The notes under the pieces: generated by a model
The model's input: the letters and a program-made list of their open reading frames with translations, nothing else
What the model was told of the DNA's origin: nothing
Database searches by the model: none
Assembly: GCF_014199195.1 (NCBI RefSeq)
Contig: NZ_JACIJE010000002.1
Location: forward strand, 484,871-548,870
Length of the DNA: 64,000 nt
Direction: 5' to 3'
DNA from: Neoroseomonas alkaliterrae
Lineage (GTDB): Bacteria; Pseudomonadota; Alphaproteobacteria; Acetobacterales; Acetobacteraceae
Part shown: positions 11,044-20,897 of the stretch, piece after piece
Layout: every line of letters starts with the position of its first letter
Numbering within the stretch: position 1 is the stretch's first letter
Position numbers and translations under genes: made by a program

Positions 11044-11985
11044 ATGCCGGACACGCCTCATCTCCTCGCCGCCGGGACGGACTACCCGCGCGACTTCCTG
11101 GGTTACGGCCCGACACCGCCCGACCCCCGCTGGCCAGGCGGCGCCAGGCTCGCCCTCTCCTTCGTGCTGAACTACGAGGAGGGCGGCGAGAACACGGTGC
11201 TGAACGGCGATGCGGGCAGCGAGCTCTACCTGCATGAGGTGCCCGGGGGTTCACCCGTGCTCGGCGAGCGGAACCGGACGGTGGAATCGCAGTTCGACTA
11301 TGGCGCGCGCGCCGGCGTCTGGCGCGTGCTGCGCGCCTTCGCGGCGCATGGCTTGCCGCTCACGATCTATGCCGTCGGCCGGGCGCTCGAGTTGAACCCG
11401 GAGGCCGCGCGGGCCTTCGCCGCGGCGGGGCATGAGGTCGCCTCCCATGGCTGGCGCTGGATCGACTACCACGCGGTGGACGAGGCAACGGAGCGCGCCG
11501 AGATCGCCCGTTGCGTCGAGACCATCGAGCGCCTGTGCGGCCAGCGCCCCGTCGGCTGGTACACGGGGCGGATCAGCCCCAACACGCGGCGGCTCGTCGC
11601 CGAACATGGCGGCTTCCTCTACGACTCGGACGCCTATGACGACGACCTGCCGCACTACGTCACTGCGGCTGGCAGGCCTCACCTCGTCATTCCCTACACG
11701 CTCGACAACAACGACATGAAGTACGCGGTGCCGCCGGGCTTCGGCGATCCGGGCGGCTGGGAACGGCATCTGACGGATGCCTTCGAGGTGCTGCTGGCCG
11801 AGGGCCGGGCGGGCGCGCCGAAGATGATGTCGGTCGGGCTGCATTGCCGGCTTGTCGGACGCCCGGGCCGCGCGGCGGCGCTGCAGCGTTTCCTCGCGCG
11901 CGTCGCGCGGGAGAAGGATGTGTGGGTCTGCCGCCGCGCCGATATCGCGCGGCACTGGTGGGCCACCCACCCGCCGGCGGGCTGA
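11044..11985 (+). CDS. puuE: PuuE-type allantoinase / polysaccharide-deacetylase family
   Basis: A 313-residue NodB-fold hydrolase. The N-terminus (Asp-Tyr-Pro-Arg-Asp-Phe-Leu-Gly-Tyr-Gly, then Asn-Tyr-Glu-Glu-Gly-Gly-Glu and Glu-Leu-Tyr-Leu-His-Glu) is characteristic of the PuuE subgroup. These enzymes convert allantoin to allantoate in ureide catabolism. The family's His and Asp motifs appear around Glu-Val-Ala-Ser-His-Gly-Trp-Arg-Trp-Ile-Asp-Tyr-His. The ATG at 11044 begins the conserved N-terminus, although the frame is open 120 bp further upstream. No other ureide gene is adjacent, so the substrate could be a related amide. It is convergent with a Bug receptor, with a symmetric hairpin between them. 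Confidence 0.82.
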   Translation: MPDTPHLLAAGTDYPRDFLGYGPTPPDPRWPGGARLALSFVLNYEEGGENTVLNGDAGSELYLHEVPGGSPVLGERNRTVESQFDYGARAGVWRVLRAFAAHGLPLTIYAVGRALELNPEAARAFAAAGHEVASHGWRWIDYHAVDEATERAEIARCVETIERLCGQRPVGWYTGRISPNTRRLVAEHGGFLYDSDAYDDDLPHYVTAAGRPHLVIPYTLDNNDMKYAVPPGFGDPGGWERHLTDAFEVLLAEGRAGAPKMMSVGLHCRLVGRPGRAAALQRFLARVAREKDVWVCRRADIARHWWATHPPAG

Positions 11986-11991
11986 CGGGTG

Positions 11992-12012
11992 GCGGCGCGC
12001 TGGTCGCGCCGC
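11992..12012. terminator. Bidirectional hairpin between convergent genes
   Basis: Perfect 8-bp stem GCGGCGCG/CGCGCCGC with a 5-nt loop. It sits between the puuE stop and the stop of the opposing Bug gene, so it can serve both. No T-run is present. Confidence 0.5.
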
Positions 12013-12022
12013 GGCCCAATGC

Positions 12023-12991
12023 TCAGTCGAGCCGCTCAATGTTGTTGCGTTCGACCACCTCGCGCCAGCGCGCGATCTCGCTGCGGACATGCTCGCCGAA
12101 GCGCTCCGGCGTTCCGCCTTCGGGCCGCACGCCGAGGCCGCGCAGGCGCTGCTGCACCTCGGGGTCCGCGATCGCCGCGTTGAGGGCGCGATTGAGCCCG
12201 GCGACCACATGCGCCGGCGTGCCGCGAGGCGCCATGTAGCCGAACCAGGGCTCGACCACGATCCCCGGCACGCCCGCCTCCTCGAAGGTCGGGATGTCGG
12301 GCAGGGCGGGGTCGCGCTCCCGCCCGGTGACGGCGATGGCGCGGATCTGACCGGCGCGGATCGCCTGGATCTTGGTCGGGATGTTCTCGATCATCACCTG
12401 CACCTGGTTGGCGAGCAGCGCCTGCAGCGCCGGCGCGCCCCCGCGGAAGGGCACGTGCACGAGGCCGAGGCCGAGCCGTCCATTGAGCAGTTCGGGCGTG
12501 AGGTGGTTGGAGGAGCCGAAGCCCGAGGACCCGTAGTTGATCCGCCCCTGGTTCGCCCGCGCCCAGGCGATGAACTCCGGCAGCGTCGTGGCGGGCACGG
12601 AGGGATGCACGGCGACGACGTTCATCACGCTGCCGCTCCAGAACACCGGCACGAGGTCGCGCTCGATGTCGTAGGGCATGCGCCGATAGATGGCGGCGTT
12701 GATGGCGCAGTTGCCGATGGTGCAGGCGCCGAGGGTGTAGCCGTCCGGCGCGCTGCGCGCGGCGGCCTCCATGCCAATGTTGCCGTTGGCGCCCGAGCGG
12801 TTCTCGACCACCCAGGGATGGGGCGCGCCGCGGCTGATCCGGTCCACGAGGATCCGCGCCACGAGGTCGGTCGAACCCCCTGGCGGGAAGGGGAGGATGA
12901 TGCGCACCGGGCGGTCCGGCGCCCAGTCCTGGGCCAGGGCGGGCGTGGCAATGAGCCCCGCAAGGAGCGCGAGGGCAATCCGGCGCAGCAT
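12023..12991 (-). CDS. Bug-type tripartite tricarboxylate transporter receptor (TctC family)
   Basis: A 322-residue periplasmic binding protein of the Bug/TctC family, which binds carboxylates or related small organic acids. A signal peptide (about 1-20, ending Ala-Leu-Ala-Gln) is followed by the family signature Arg-Ile-Ile-Leu-Pro-Phe-Pro-Pro-Gly-Gly-Ser-Thr-Asp. Val-Val-Glu-Asn-Arg-Ser-Gly-Ala-Asn-Gly and Val-His-Val-Pro-Phe-Arg-Gly-Gly also appear. The ATG at 12991 has AGGAGGAA five bases upstream, which decides the start. No tctA/tctB permease genes are nearby, so it is an orphan receptor, as is common in this lineage. The ligand cannot be read from the sequence. Confidence 0.93.
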   Translation of the reverse strand: MLRRIALALLAGLIATPALAQDWAPDRPVRIILPFPPGGSTDLVARILVDRISRGAPHPWVVENRSGANGNIGMEAAARSAPDGYTLGACTIGNCAINAAIYRRMPYDIERDLVPVFWSGSVMNVVAVHPSVPATTLPEFIAWARANQGRINYGSSGFGSSNHLTPELLNGRLGLGLVHVPFRGGAPALQALLANQVQVMIENIPTKIQAIRAGQIRAIAVTGRERDPALPDIPTFEEAGVPGIVVEPWFGYMAPRGTPAHVVAGLNRALNAAIADPEVQQRLRGLGVRPEGGTPERFGEHVRSEIARWREVVERNNIERLD

Positions 12992-13094
12992 CGGCTTCCT
13001 CCTGCTTTCGTTGCCGCCAGACTGCCCCTGGCCGCCTGGGTCGGCAACATCGGCGCTTGCGGCAGGCGCGCGCCCCACTTATCCTGCGTTGTGC

Positions 13095-13205
13095 GATGAT
13101 GCTGCGCGCCATCCCGTCCGGCCTGATCCCGGGGCGTCCCGCCCCGTCAGCCGCTCGCGCGCCGCTCGGCCTCCTTCTCCTTCGACTTACCCGCCCCTGG
13201 GCGTG
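13095..13205 (+). CDS. leuL: Putative leucine-rich leader peptide of leuA
   Basis: A 36-codon ORF about 90 bp before leuA. Its second half reads Leu-Gly-Leu-Leu-Leu-Leu-Arg-Leu (codons 24-31, six Leu of eight) and ends Thr-Arg-Pro-Trp-Ala. The Leu codons are CTC and CTT, not the CTG that dominates the neighbouring genes, so they would be sensitive to charged tRNA-Leu. Leader peptides with runs of the regulated amino acid are the known basis of leuA attenuation in several proteobacteria. No clear Shine-Dalgarno precedes the tandem ATG at 13095/13098, and the true start may be further inside. It occupies the otherwise empty roughly 300-bp gap between the divergent Bug gene and leuA. Confidence 0.55.
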
Positions 13206-13240
13206 ACGCCCGGCTGACCGAGGCCGGCCATCGCTCAGGG
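13193..13240 (+). promoter_or_regulatory. Alternative RNA pairings, possible leuA attenuator
   Basis: Overlapping inverted repeats surround the leader stop codon. GGGCG/CGCCC (13198-13202 with 13206-13210) places the TGA in a three-base loop. CCGGC/GCCGG pairs 13209-13213 with 13222-13226. CCCCTG/CAGGGG pairs 13193-13198 with 13235-13240 and excludes the first. Such mutually exclusive pairings are expected of an attenuator. There is no T-run, so termination would have to be Rho-assisted, or control could act on leuA translation. This is inference by eye, not a folding result. Confidence 0.3.
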
Positions 13241-13296
13241 GAACCTGGGACCGAACGCGCGCATCCACACTCATTGCCACACGGGACACGCCTGAC

Positions 13297-14877
13297 ATGG
13301 CCATCACCCATCCTTCCTTCGGCACCCTGCCGGACGACCGCATCATCATCTTCGACACCACGCTGCGCGACGGCGAGCAGTCGCCCGGCTTCTCCATGAA
13401 CCTCGAGGAGAAGCTGCGCATGGCCGAGGCGCTGGCCGAGCTCGGCGTGGACGTGATGGAGGCCGGCTTCCCCATCGCCTCGCCAGGCGACTTCGAGAGC
13501 GTGCTGTCCATCGCGAAGCATTTCGCGAAGGACGGGCCGGTGGTCTGCGGCCTCTCGCGCACCGCCCCGGCCGACATCCTGCGCGCGGCCGAGGCGGTGA
13601 AGCCCGCCGCCCGCAAGCGCATCCACACCTTCGTCTCGACCAGCCCGCTGCACATGCGGGTCAAGCTGCGGCTCGAGCCCGAGCAGGTGCTGGAACTGGT
13701 GACCAGCAGCGTCTCGCTCGCCCGCCAGCACACCGACGACGTCGAGTGGTCGGCCGAGGACGGCACCCGCACCGAGCCAGACTTCCTCTGCCGCTGCGTC
13801 GAGGCGGCGATCAAGGCCGGCGCGACCACGATCAACATCCCGGACACGGTCGGCTATGCGCTGCCGGAGGACATGACGCGCATCTTCAGCATGGTGCGCG
13901 AGCGTGTGCCCGGCGCCGACCGGATCATCCTCTCCGCGCACAACCACAACGACCTGGGCCTTGCGGTCGCGAACACGCTCGCCGCCATCCGCGCGGGCGT
14001 GCGCCAGGTCGAGAGCACCATCAACGGCATCGGCGAGCGCGCGGGCAATGCCAGCCTTGAGGAGATCGTGATGGCGCTGCGCACGCGCCACGACGCCATC
14101 CCGACGCGGAACGCCATCGTCACCGAGCGCATCCTGCGCACCTCGAAGCTGCTCGCGACCATCACCGGCTTCGACGTGCAGCCCAACAAGGCGATCGTCG
14201 GTCGCAACGCCTTCGCCCATGAATCGGGCATCCATCAGGACGGCGTGCTGAAGGACAAGTCCACCTACGAGATCATGACGCCCGAGAGCGTCGGCTGGTC
14301 CGACACCTCGCTGGTCATGGGCAAGCATTCCGGCCGTGCCGCCTTCCGCGACAAGCTGAGGTCCATGGGCTACGAGATCGGCGACAACCAGCTGAACGAC
14401 GCTTTCCGCCGCTTCAAGGACCTCGCGGACCGCAAGAAGGTCGTCTACGACGAGGACATCGCCGCCCTGGTGGACGACGAGGTGGTGCGTGGCCATGACC
14501 GCATCCGCCTGACCGCGCTGACGGTCGCGACCGGCATGGCGACCAAGCCGACCGCCTCGATCACGCTGGAAGTGGACGGGCAGCCGCGCGACGGCGTGGC
14601 CTCGGGCGACGGCGCGGTGGACGCCACTTTCAACGCGCTGCGCCAGGCCTTCCCGCACGAGGTCAACCTCAAGCTCTATGCCGTGCAGTCGGTCACCGGC
14701 GGCACCGATGCCCAGGCGCGGGTCACGGTGCGGCTCGAGGAGGACGGCAAGCTCGTGGACGGGCAGGGGGCGGACACCGACACCATCGTCGCCTCCGCCC
14801 GGGCCTATGTGCACGCGCTGAACAAGCTGCTGGTCAAGCGCCAGCGGACCGAGCCGCCAGCCGTCCTGCGCGCGTGA
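13297..14877 (+). CDS. leuA: 2-isopropylmalate synthase
   Basis: Condenses acetyl-CoA with 2-ketoisovalerate, the committed step of leucine synthesis. The 526 residues comprise a TIM-barrel catalytic domain with Asp-Thr-Thr-Leu-Arg-Asp-Gly-Glu-Gln-Ser-Pro-Gly at about 18-29. The metal motif His-Asn-His-Asn-Asp-Leu-Gly is present, as is Gly-Ile-Gly-Glu-Arg-Ala-Gly-Asn. A C-terminal LeuA allosteric domain (about 385-515) binds leucine for feedback inhibition. Length fits the long bacterial type. A Leu-rich leader ORF upstream suggests attenuation in addition to feedback. Its stop overlaps the start of the following small gene by one base. Confidence 0.95.
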   Translation: MAITHPSFGTLPDDRIIIFDTTLRDGEQSPGFSMNLEEKLRMAEALAELGVDVMEAGFPIASPGDFESVLSIAKHFAKDGPVVCGLSRTAPADILRAAEAVKPAARKRIHTFVSTSPLHMRVKLRLEPEQVLELVTSSVSLARQHTDDVEWSAEDGTRTEPDFLCRCVEAAIKAGATTINIPDTVGYALPEDMTRIFSMVRERVPGADRIILSAHNHNDLGLAVANTLAAIRAGVRQVESTINGIGERAGNASLEEIVMALRTRHDAIPTRNAIVTERILRTSKLLATITGFDVQPNKAIVGRNAFAHESGIHQDGVLKDKSTYEIMTPESVGWSDTSLVMGKHSGRAAFRDKLRSMGYEIGDNQLNDAFRRFKDLADRKKVVYDEDIAALVDDEVVRGHDRIRLTALTVATGMATKPTASITLEVDGQPRDGVASGDGAVDATFNALRQAFPHEVNLKLYAVQSVTGGTDAQARVTVRLEEDGKLVDGQGADTDTIVASARAYVHALNKLLVKRQRTEPPAVLRA

Positions 14878-15140
14878 TGCTCCTGCGGCGCCGGGCGGGG
14901 CTGCTCGCCATGCTGGCCCTTCCGGGCGCCGCCCAGGGCCAGCCCGCCCCGGCGCCGATCGGGGTGGCCCGGATGGAGCCCGACGGGACCATCATCCTGG
15001 ACCTTGTGGCCCGCACCGGCGGCACCACGGGCCAGGCGCGGCTGGTCTACCCGCCGGGGCATCCGGACCATGCCATGATCCTGCGCCATCTCGGCGGGTT
15101 GCGGCCCGGCGAGGTCAAGCCGGTGCCGCCCTTTCCCTGA
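14877..15140 (+). CDS. Small exported protein of unknown function
   Basis: An 87-residue protein starting at the ATG that shares its A with the leuA stop (TGATG). Residues 1-22 form a short basic start plus a hydrophobic segment ending Ala-Ala-Gln-Gly-Gln, a plausible signal peptide. The mature part of about 65 residues contains Met-Glu-Pro-Asp-Gly-Thr-Ile and Leu-Arg-Pro-Gly-Glu and has no cysteine. I do not recognise the family. Codon use matches its neighbours, and coupling to leuA supports real expression. The next gene is mreB, 145 bp downstream. Confidence 0.6.
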   Translation: MLLRRRAGLLAMLALPGAAQGQPAPAPIGVARMEPDGTIILDLVARTGGTTGQARLVYPPGHPDHAMILRHLGGLRPGEVKPVPPFP

Positions 15141-15171
15141 TCCCCCCGCCGCCCCGGGGAATCCGGCTTGA

Positions 15172-16329
<1,158 letters not shown>

Positions 16330-16340
16330 TGAGGGCGGTG

Positions 16341-16360
16341 GGCCCGCCACGGGGCGGGTC
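16341..16360 (+). terminator. Hairpin between mreB and mreC
   Basis: GGCCCGCC pairs with GGCGGGTC (one G-T wobble) around a 4-nt loop, with no T-run. It could attenuate read-through from the highly expressed mreB into mreCD-mrdAB, or stabilise the mreB mRNA 3' end. Confidence 0.35.
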
Positions 16361-16398
16361 CGGGGGCTTCACGGTCCTGTCAGGGGAAAGAGGGGCGC

Positions 16399-17265
16399 GT
16401 GATCCGGCTGAGCATTCCGCTCCGTCAGGCCTTGGCGCGGCTTTCGCTGCCGCTGATGATCGCGGCTGCCTTCGGCGTGATGCTCCTCGGCAAGGCGGAC
16501 GCGCTGCTCGCCGAACGGCTTCGCACCCATCTCTCCGACGCGCTGTCGCCGATCTATGCCGCGCTTGCCGAGCCCACGGCCGCGGTCCGCTCGGCCGTCG
16601 AGGAGGTGCGCTTCCTCGCCACCCTGCGGGAGCAGAACGCGGCGCTGCGCGAGGAGAATGAGCGGCTCCGTCGCTGGCACGCCACCGCGCTCGCGCTCGA
16701 AGCCGAGAACGAGATGCTGCGCCGGCAGCTCAACTTCCTGCCGGAAGCCGCGCCGGCCTTCGTGACCGCCCGTGTGGTCGCCGACGGTGGCGGCACCTAT
16801 GCGCGCGCCGTGCTGCTTGCCACGGGTCCGCAGCACGCCATCCGCAAGGGCCAGGTCGCGCTCGACGAGCGGGGCTTCGTCGGCCGCGTCACCGAGGTCG
16901 GCTCGCGCTCCGCGCGCGTGCTGCTCGCCACCGACATGAACAGCCGGATCCCGGTGACGCTCGAATCGAGCCGCGCGCGCGCCATCATGGCCGGCACCAA
17001 TGGCGCCCGCCCCCGGCTTGCCCACTGGCCCGAGGGCGTCATTCCGGTCGAGGGCGAGCGCGTGGTGACCAGCGCAGAGGCCGGCGCCTTTCCCGCCGGC
17101 CTGCCGGTCGGCGTGATCCGCGTCTCGCCGCAGGGCGCGCCGGAGATCGAACTCTTCGCTCGCCTCGACCGCCTGGATGCGGTGCGGCTGTTCGACTACG
17201 GCCTGTCGGGCATCATCCCGCCCGAGGCCGTGGCGCGGCCGGAACCGCGGCCCAGGCGGCGCTGA
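16399..17265 (+). CDS. mreC: Rod shape-determining protein MreC
   Basis: Periplasmic scaffold of the elongasome that activates PBP2. The 288 residues include one N-terminal transmembrane helix (about 14-32) and a coiled coil (about 60-110, ending in Glu-Asn-Glu-Met-Leu-Arg-Arg-Gln-Leu). A beta-rich MreC domain spans about 115-280, with Gly-Gly-Thr-Tyr-Ala-Arg-Ala and Gly-Phe-Val-Gly-Arg-Val motifs. The start is GTG at 16399 after a GGGGAAAGAGGGG stretch. It is followed 13 bp later by mreD. Confidence 0.94.
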   Translation: MIRLSIPLRQALARLSLPLMIAAAFGVMLLGKADALLAERLRTHLSDALSPIYAALAEPTAAVRSAVEEVRFLATLREQNAALREENERLRRWHATALALEAENEMLRRQLNFLPEAAPAFVTARVVADGGGTYARAVLLATGPQHAIRKGQVALDERGFVGRVTEVGSRSARVLLATDMNSRIPVTLESSRARAIMAGTNGARPRLAHWPEGVIPVEGERVVTSAEAGAFPAGLPVGVIRVSPQGAPEIELFARLDRLDAVRLFDYGLSGIIPPEAVARPEPRPRRR

Positions 17266-17278
17266 AAGGGCCGCCCCC

Positions 17279-17836
17279 GTGGCGACGCCGCCGAACCGCC
17301 GCCCGCAGGGCCGCCCCGCACCTGCGCCGGGGCTGGTGCGCCGCGTGGATGCTTTCGCGCGGCTGGCCTTTCCCGGCTTCTCGACGGCCTTTCTCATGGT
17401 GCTCGCCGCCGCGCCGGTGACCCTGCCATCCCCGGTCCTTGCGGTGACGCTGCCATGCGTCGCCTTCTGGTCGGTCTTCCGGCCGGCGGCGATGATGCCG
17501 CCGATCGTGTTCCTGCTCGGCCTGTTGCTGGACCTGCTGACCCTCGCCCCGCTCGGCTCCGGGATCCTGGTGCTGCTGGTGCTGCAGGCGGTGGCGCTAC
17601 GGTTCCGGCGGTTCCTGGTGCGCCAGTCCTTCCTGGCCGTCTGGCTCGCCTTCTGCGTCGCGGCCTTCGGAGGCGCGCTCCTCTACTGGGCGTTGCAGTC
17701 GCTGCTCGCACTCCAGTTGCCGCCGGTGGCGCCCGCCCTGCACGCCGCGCTGCTGTCCTGCGGCCTGTATCCCGCCGTGGCGCTGCTGCTGACGCGCATC
17801 CACGAGGCGATGCTGCAGGCGGAGAACGCGCCGTGA
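17279..17836 (+). CDS. mreD: Rod shape-determining protein MreD
   Basis: Small integral membrane protein of the elongasome. The 185 residues have a basic, Pro-rich N-terminus and about five transmembrane segments, the usual MreD topology. Start codon GTG at 17279 is chosen because earlier in-frame codons lie within mreC. Its stop overlaps the mrdA GTG start (GTGA), so PBP2 is translationally coupled to MreD. Sequence conservation in MreD is low; the call rests on topology and gene order. Confidence 0.85.
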   Translation: MATPPNRRPQGRPAPAPGLVRRVDAFARLAFPGFSTAFLMVLAAAPVTLPSPVLAVTLPCVAFWSVFRPAAMMPPIVFLLGLLLDLLTLAPLGSGILVLLVLQAVALRFRRFLVRQSFLAVWLAFCVAAFGGALLYWALQSLLALQLPPVAPALHAALLSCGLYPAVALLLTRIHEAMLQAENAP

Positions 17837-19731
17837 TCTGGCGTCCCTGGGCGAAATCGGGGCTGCTGGGCCGCGAGCGCACCGTTCGCAAGGAGGAGGA
17901 GCGCCGCCGCGGCATCTTCACCCGCCGCGCCGCGGCGCTCGGCTTGGTGCAGTTCGGGGCCTTCGCCTTCCTCGGTTCGCGTCTCTACCGGCTGCAGATC
18001 GAGGAAGGGGCGCGCTACGCGACGCTCGCGGAGGAGAACCGCGTCAGCGCCCGGCTGTTCGCGCCGCCGCGCGGGCGCATCCTCGACCGCAACGGCAAGG
18101 TGGTGGCGGGCAACCGGCTGAACTGGCGCGCGCTGCTGGTGGCCGAGCAGGCGGTCGATGTGGGCGCGACGCTCGAGACCTTCTCGAAGATCGTCCCGCT
18201 CGCCGACCACGAGAAGGCGCGGATCGAGCGCGACATCCGGCGCAGCCGGCGCTTTGTGCCGGTCGTCATCCGCGAGTTCCTGACCTGGGAGGAGATGGCG
18301 CGCATCGAGGTCAACGCCCCCGATCTGCCCGGCATCAGCGTGGACATGGGCACGACGCGCATCTACCCGGAGACGGAGCATCTCGCGCATGTCGTCGGCT
18401 ATGTCGCGGCGCCCGCCGAGAGCGATGTCGGCGACGATCCGCTTCTGCAGTTGCCCGGCATCCGCGTCGGCCGCGCCGGCATCGAGCGGCACCACGACCG
18501 GATCCTGCGCGGCCGCGCCGGCACGGTGCAGGTCGAGGTGAACGCGGTGGGACGCGTGATCCGAGAACTGGACCGGCGTGAGGGCATACCCGGCCAGGAC
18601 GTGCAGATCAGCGTGGATGCGGAACTGCAGAAGGCGATCCGCGGCAAGATCCAGGAAGGCACCACCGCCGTGCTGCTCGATGCGCGGAACGGCGAGGTGC
18701 TCGCGATGGCGACCAAGCCCGCCTTCGATCCGAACATCTTCAACTCGGGCGTCAGCGCGGCGCAGTGGCGGCAATGGACGGCGGCGCGCAGCACGCCGCT
18801 GATCAACAAGGCGACGAACGGGCTCTATGCGCCGGGCTCGACCATCAAGATGGTGGTGGGGCTCGCCGCGCTCGAGGCCCGGGTCTGCCGGCCTGGCGAC
18901 ATCGTGCATTGCCCGGGCCATTTCGACTTCGGCGACACGCGCTTCCACTGCCACAATCGCAACGGCCATGGCGGGATGAACCTGCGCAGCGCCATCGTCG
19001 CCTCCTGCGACGTCTATTTCTACGAGATGGCGCGGCGCATGGGCATCGACCGCATCGCCGCCATGGCGAACCGCTTCGGCCTCGGCGTGGATCTCGAGAT
19101 CGAACTGCCCGGCACGCGGCGCGGCGTGATGCCGACCCGTGGCTGGCGGCTCGCCCAGGGGCGGCCCTGGTCGATCGGCGACACCATCGTCCATGGGATC
19201 GGTCAGGGATTCTACCAGCTCACGCCGCTCTCGCTCGCCGTCATGACGGCGCGGCTGGCCACCGGCCGCGCCGTGCAGCCGCATCTCACCCGCGCGATCG
19301 GCGGGCGGCCGGTGCGCGGCTCCCGCCCCGAGGACTGGCCGAGCCTCGGCATCCCAGAGGCCGATCTGCGCTTGGTGCGCGAGGCGATGTGGGCGGTGGT
19401 GAACGGCGGCGGCACGGCCAGCGCCTCCCGCCTGCCGGCGCAGTATGGGCAGATGTCCGGCAAGACGGGCACGACCCAGGTTCGCCGCGTCTCCCGCGAG
19501 CAGCGCGAGCGGGGTTTCAACGTCAATGCGCTGCCGCGCGAATGGCGCCCGCACGCGATGTTCGTGGCCTATGCGCCGCACGACAATCCGCTGTTCGCTC
19601 TTTCGGTTGTCGTCGAGCACGGCACGAGCGGCTCGGGCGCGGCGGCGCCGCTCGCGCGCGACATCCTGATCGAGGCGTTCCAGCGGCTGCGCCCCGCCCC
19701 GGGCGCACGCGTGGCGGAGGCGACACGATGA
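17833..19731 (+). CDS. mrdA: Penicillin-binding protein 2 (elongasome transpeptidase)
   Basis: Class B PBP that crosslinks peptidoglycan during elongation. The 632 residues begin with a basic cytoplasmic tail and one transmembrane helix (about 33-50). The PBP dimerisation domain follows (about 75-240, with Pro-Pro-Arg-Gly-Arg-Ile-Leu-Asp-Arg-Asn-Gly). The transpeptidase domain has Ser336-Thr-Ile-Lys339, Ser391-Cys-Asp as the SxN-like motif, and Lys544-Thr-Gly546. The replacement of Asn by Asp in the second motif is usual for PBP2. GTG start inside the mreD stop; ATGA overlap with mrdB. Confidence 0.95.
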   Translation: MIWRPWAKSGLLGRERTVRKEEERRRGIFTRRAAALGLVQFGAFAFLGSRLYRLQIEEGARYATLAEENRVSARLFAPPRGRILDRNGKVVAGNRLNWRALLVAEQAVDVGATLETFSKIVPLADHEKARIERDIRRSRRFVPVVIREFLTWEEMARIEVNAPDLPGISVDMGTTRIYPETEHLAHVVGYVAAPAESDVGDDPLLQLPGIRVGRAGIERHHDRILRGRAGTVQVEVNAVGRVIRELDRREGIPGQDVQISVDAELQKAIRGKIQEGTTAVLLDARNGEVLAMATKPAFDPNIFNSGVSAAQWRQWTAARSTPLINKATNGLYAPGSTIKMVVGLAALEARVCRPGDIVHCPGHFDFGDTRFHCHNRNGHGGMNLRSAIVASCDVYFYEMARRMGIDRIAAMANRFGLGVDLEIELPGTRRGVMPTRGWRLAQGRPWSIGDTIVHGIGQGFYQLTPLSLAVMTARLATGRAVQPHLTRAIGGRPVRGSRPEDWPSLGIPEADLRLVREAMWAVVNGGGTASASRLPAQYGQMSGKTGTTQVRRVSREQRERGFNVNALPREWRPHAMFVAYAPHDNPLFALSVVVEHGTSGSGAAAPLARDILIEAFQRLRPAPGARVAEATR

Positions 19732-20873
19732 TCTTCGAACGGCGCCTCCTGGCCCGCGACCGCGGCGCGGGCGTGCTCGAGAAGCTGTGGCAGATCCCGT
19801 GGTCCTTCGTGATCCTGCTCTGCGGGGTGGCGGCGATCGGCTATGTCGCGCTGCTCTCGGCCGGCGGCGGCAATCCGGACACCTATGCGCAGAAGCACGC
19901 GATCCGCTTCGGCTTCGGGCTGGTGCTGATGCTCTGCCTTGCGCTGGTGGACATCCGAATCATCGCGCGCTTCGCCTGGCTCGGGTATCTTGGTGCCCTG
20001 GTGCTGCTCGTGCTCGTGCTGCTGCACGGCAATGTCGGCAAGGGGGCGCAGCGCTGGATCGACATCGGGCCCGTCCAGCTGCAGCCCTCGGAGCTGATGA
20101 AGATCATGCTCGTGCTGGCGCTGGCGTCGTGGTTCCACCGCGCGTCGTGGGAGCGGATGGGCAATCCGCTGTTCCTCATCCCGCCGGCGATCGCGGTGCT
20201 CGTTCCCGTCCTGCTGATCCTGAGGCAGCCCAACCTCGGCACGGCGCTGATCACCGGCATGATCGGCGCGGCCGTGTTCTGGGCCGCCGGCATGAGGTGG
20301 TGGAAGTTCGCCGCTGCCGCCGGACTTGCGGCCCTCGCGGCGCCGATCGCCTATGATCGCCTGCACGACTACCAGCGGGCCCGCATCACCACCTTCCTCG
20401 ATCCGGAGAGCGACCCGCTCGGCGCCGGCTACAACATCATCCAGTCCAAGATCGCCCTGGGTTCCGGGGGGCTCTGGGGCAAGGGCTTCCTGCAGGGCAC
20501 GCAGGGGCACCTCAACTTCCTGCCCGAGAAGCAGACCGACTTCATCTTCACCATGATCGCCGAGGAGTTCGGCCTCGTCGGCGCGATGACGACCCTGGCG
20601 CTGCTGATGCTCACGGTTGCGTTCTGCTTCTTCGTCGCCTTCCGCTGCAGGCACCAGTTCGGGCGGCTGCTCGCCATCGGGCTGGGCACCAACTACTTCC
20701 TCTACGTGTTCGTGAACGTCGCGATGGTGACCGGTTCGATACCGGTCGGTGGCGTGCCGCTGCCGCTCATCAGCCACGGCGGTTCGGCTATGCTGACCGT
20801 CATGCTGGGGTTCGGGCTCCTGCTCTCCGCCTATGTCCATCGCGACGCCGAAATGGGGCCCATGCGGGATTGA
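19728..20873 (+). CDS. mrdB: RodA, SEDS peptidoglycan glycosyltransferase
   Basis: Polymerises lipid II glycan strands together with PBP2. The 381 residues contain about ten transmembrane helices. SEDS signatures include Gly-Ala-Gln-Arg-Trp-Ile near residue 105, Gln-Pro-Ser-Glu soon after, Asn-Leu-Gly-Thr-Ala, and the loop Pro-Glu-Lys-Gln-Thr-Asp-Phe-Ile-Phe with the catalytic Asp. The C-terminal Pro-Leu-Ile-Ser-His-Gly-Gly-Ser is also present. The start overlaps the mrdA stop (ATGA). It is the last gene of the mre/mrd cluster. Confidence 0.95.
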   Translation: MIFERRLLARDRGAGVLEKLWQIPWSFVILLCGVAAIGYVALLSAGGGNPDTYAQKHAIRFGFGLVLMLCLALVDIRIIARFAWLGYLGALVLLVLVLLHGNVGKGAQRWIDIGPVQLQPSELMKIMLVLALASWFHRASWERMGNPLFLIPPAIAVLVPVLLILRQPNLGTALITGMIGAAVFWAAGMRWWKFAAAAGLAALAAPIAYDRLHDYQRARITTFLDPESDPLGAGYNIIQSKIALGSGGLWGKGFLQGTQGHLNFLPEKQTDFIFTMIAEEFGLVGAMTTLALLMLTVAFCFFVAFRCRHQFGRLLAIGLGTNYFLYVFVNVAMVTGSIPVGGVPLPLISHGGSAMLTVMLGFGLLLSAYVHRDAEMGPMRD

Positions 20874-20897
20874 TGGCCGGGCCGGTTTCAAAGGGGC

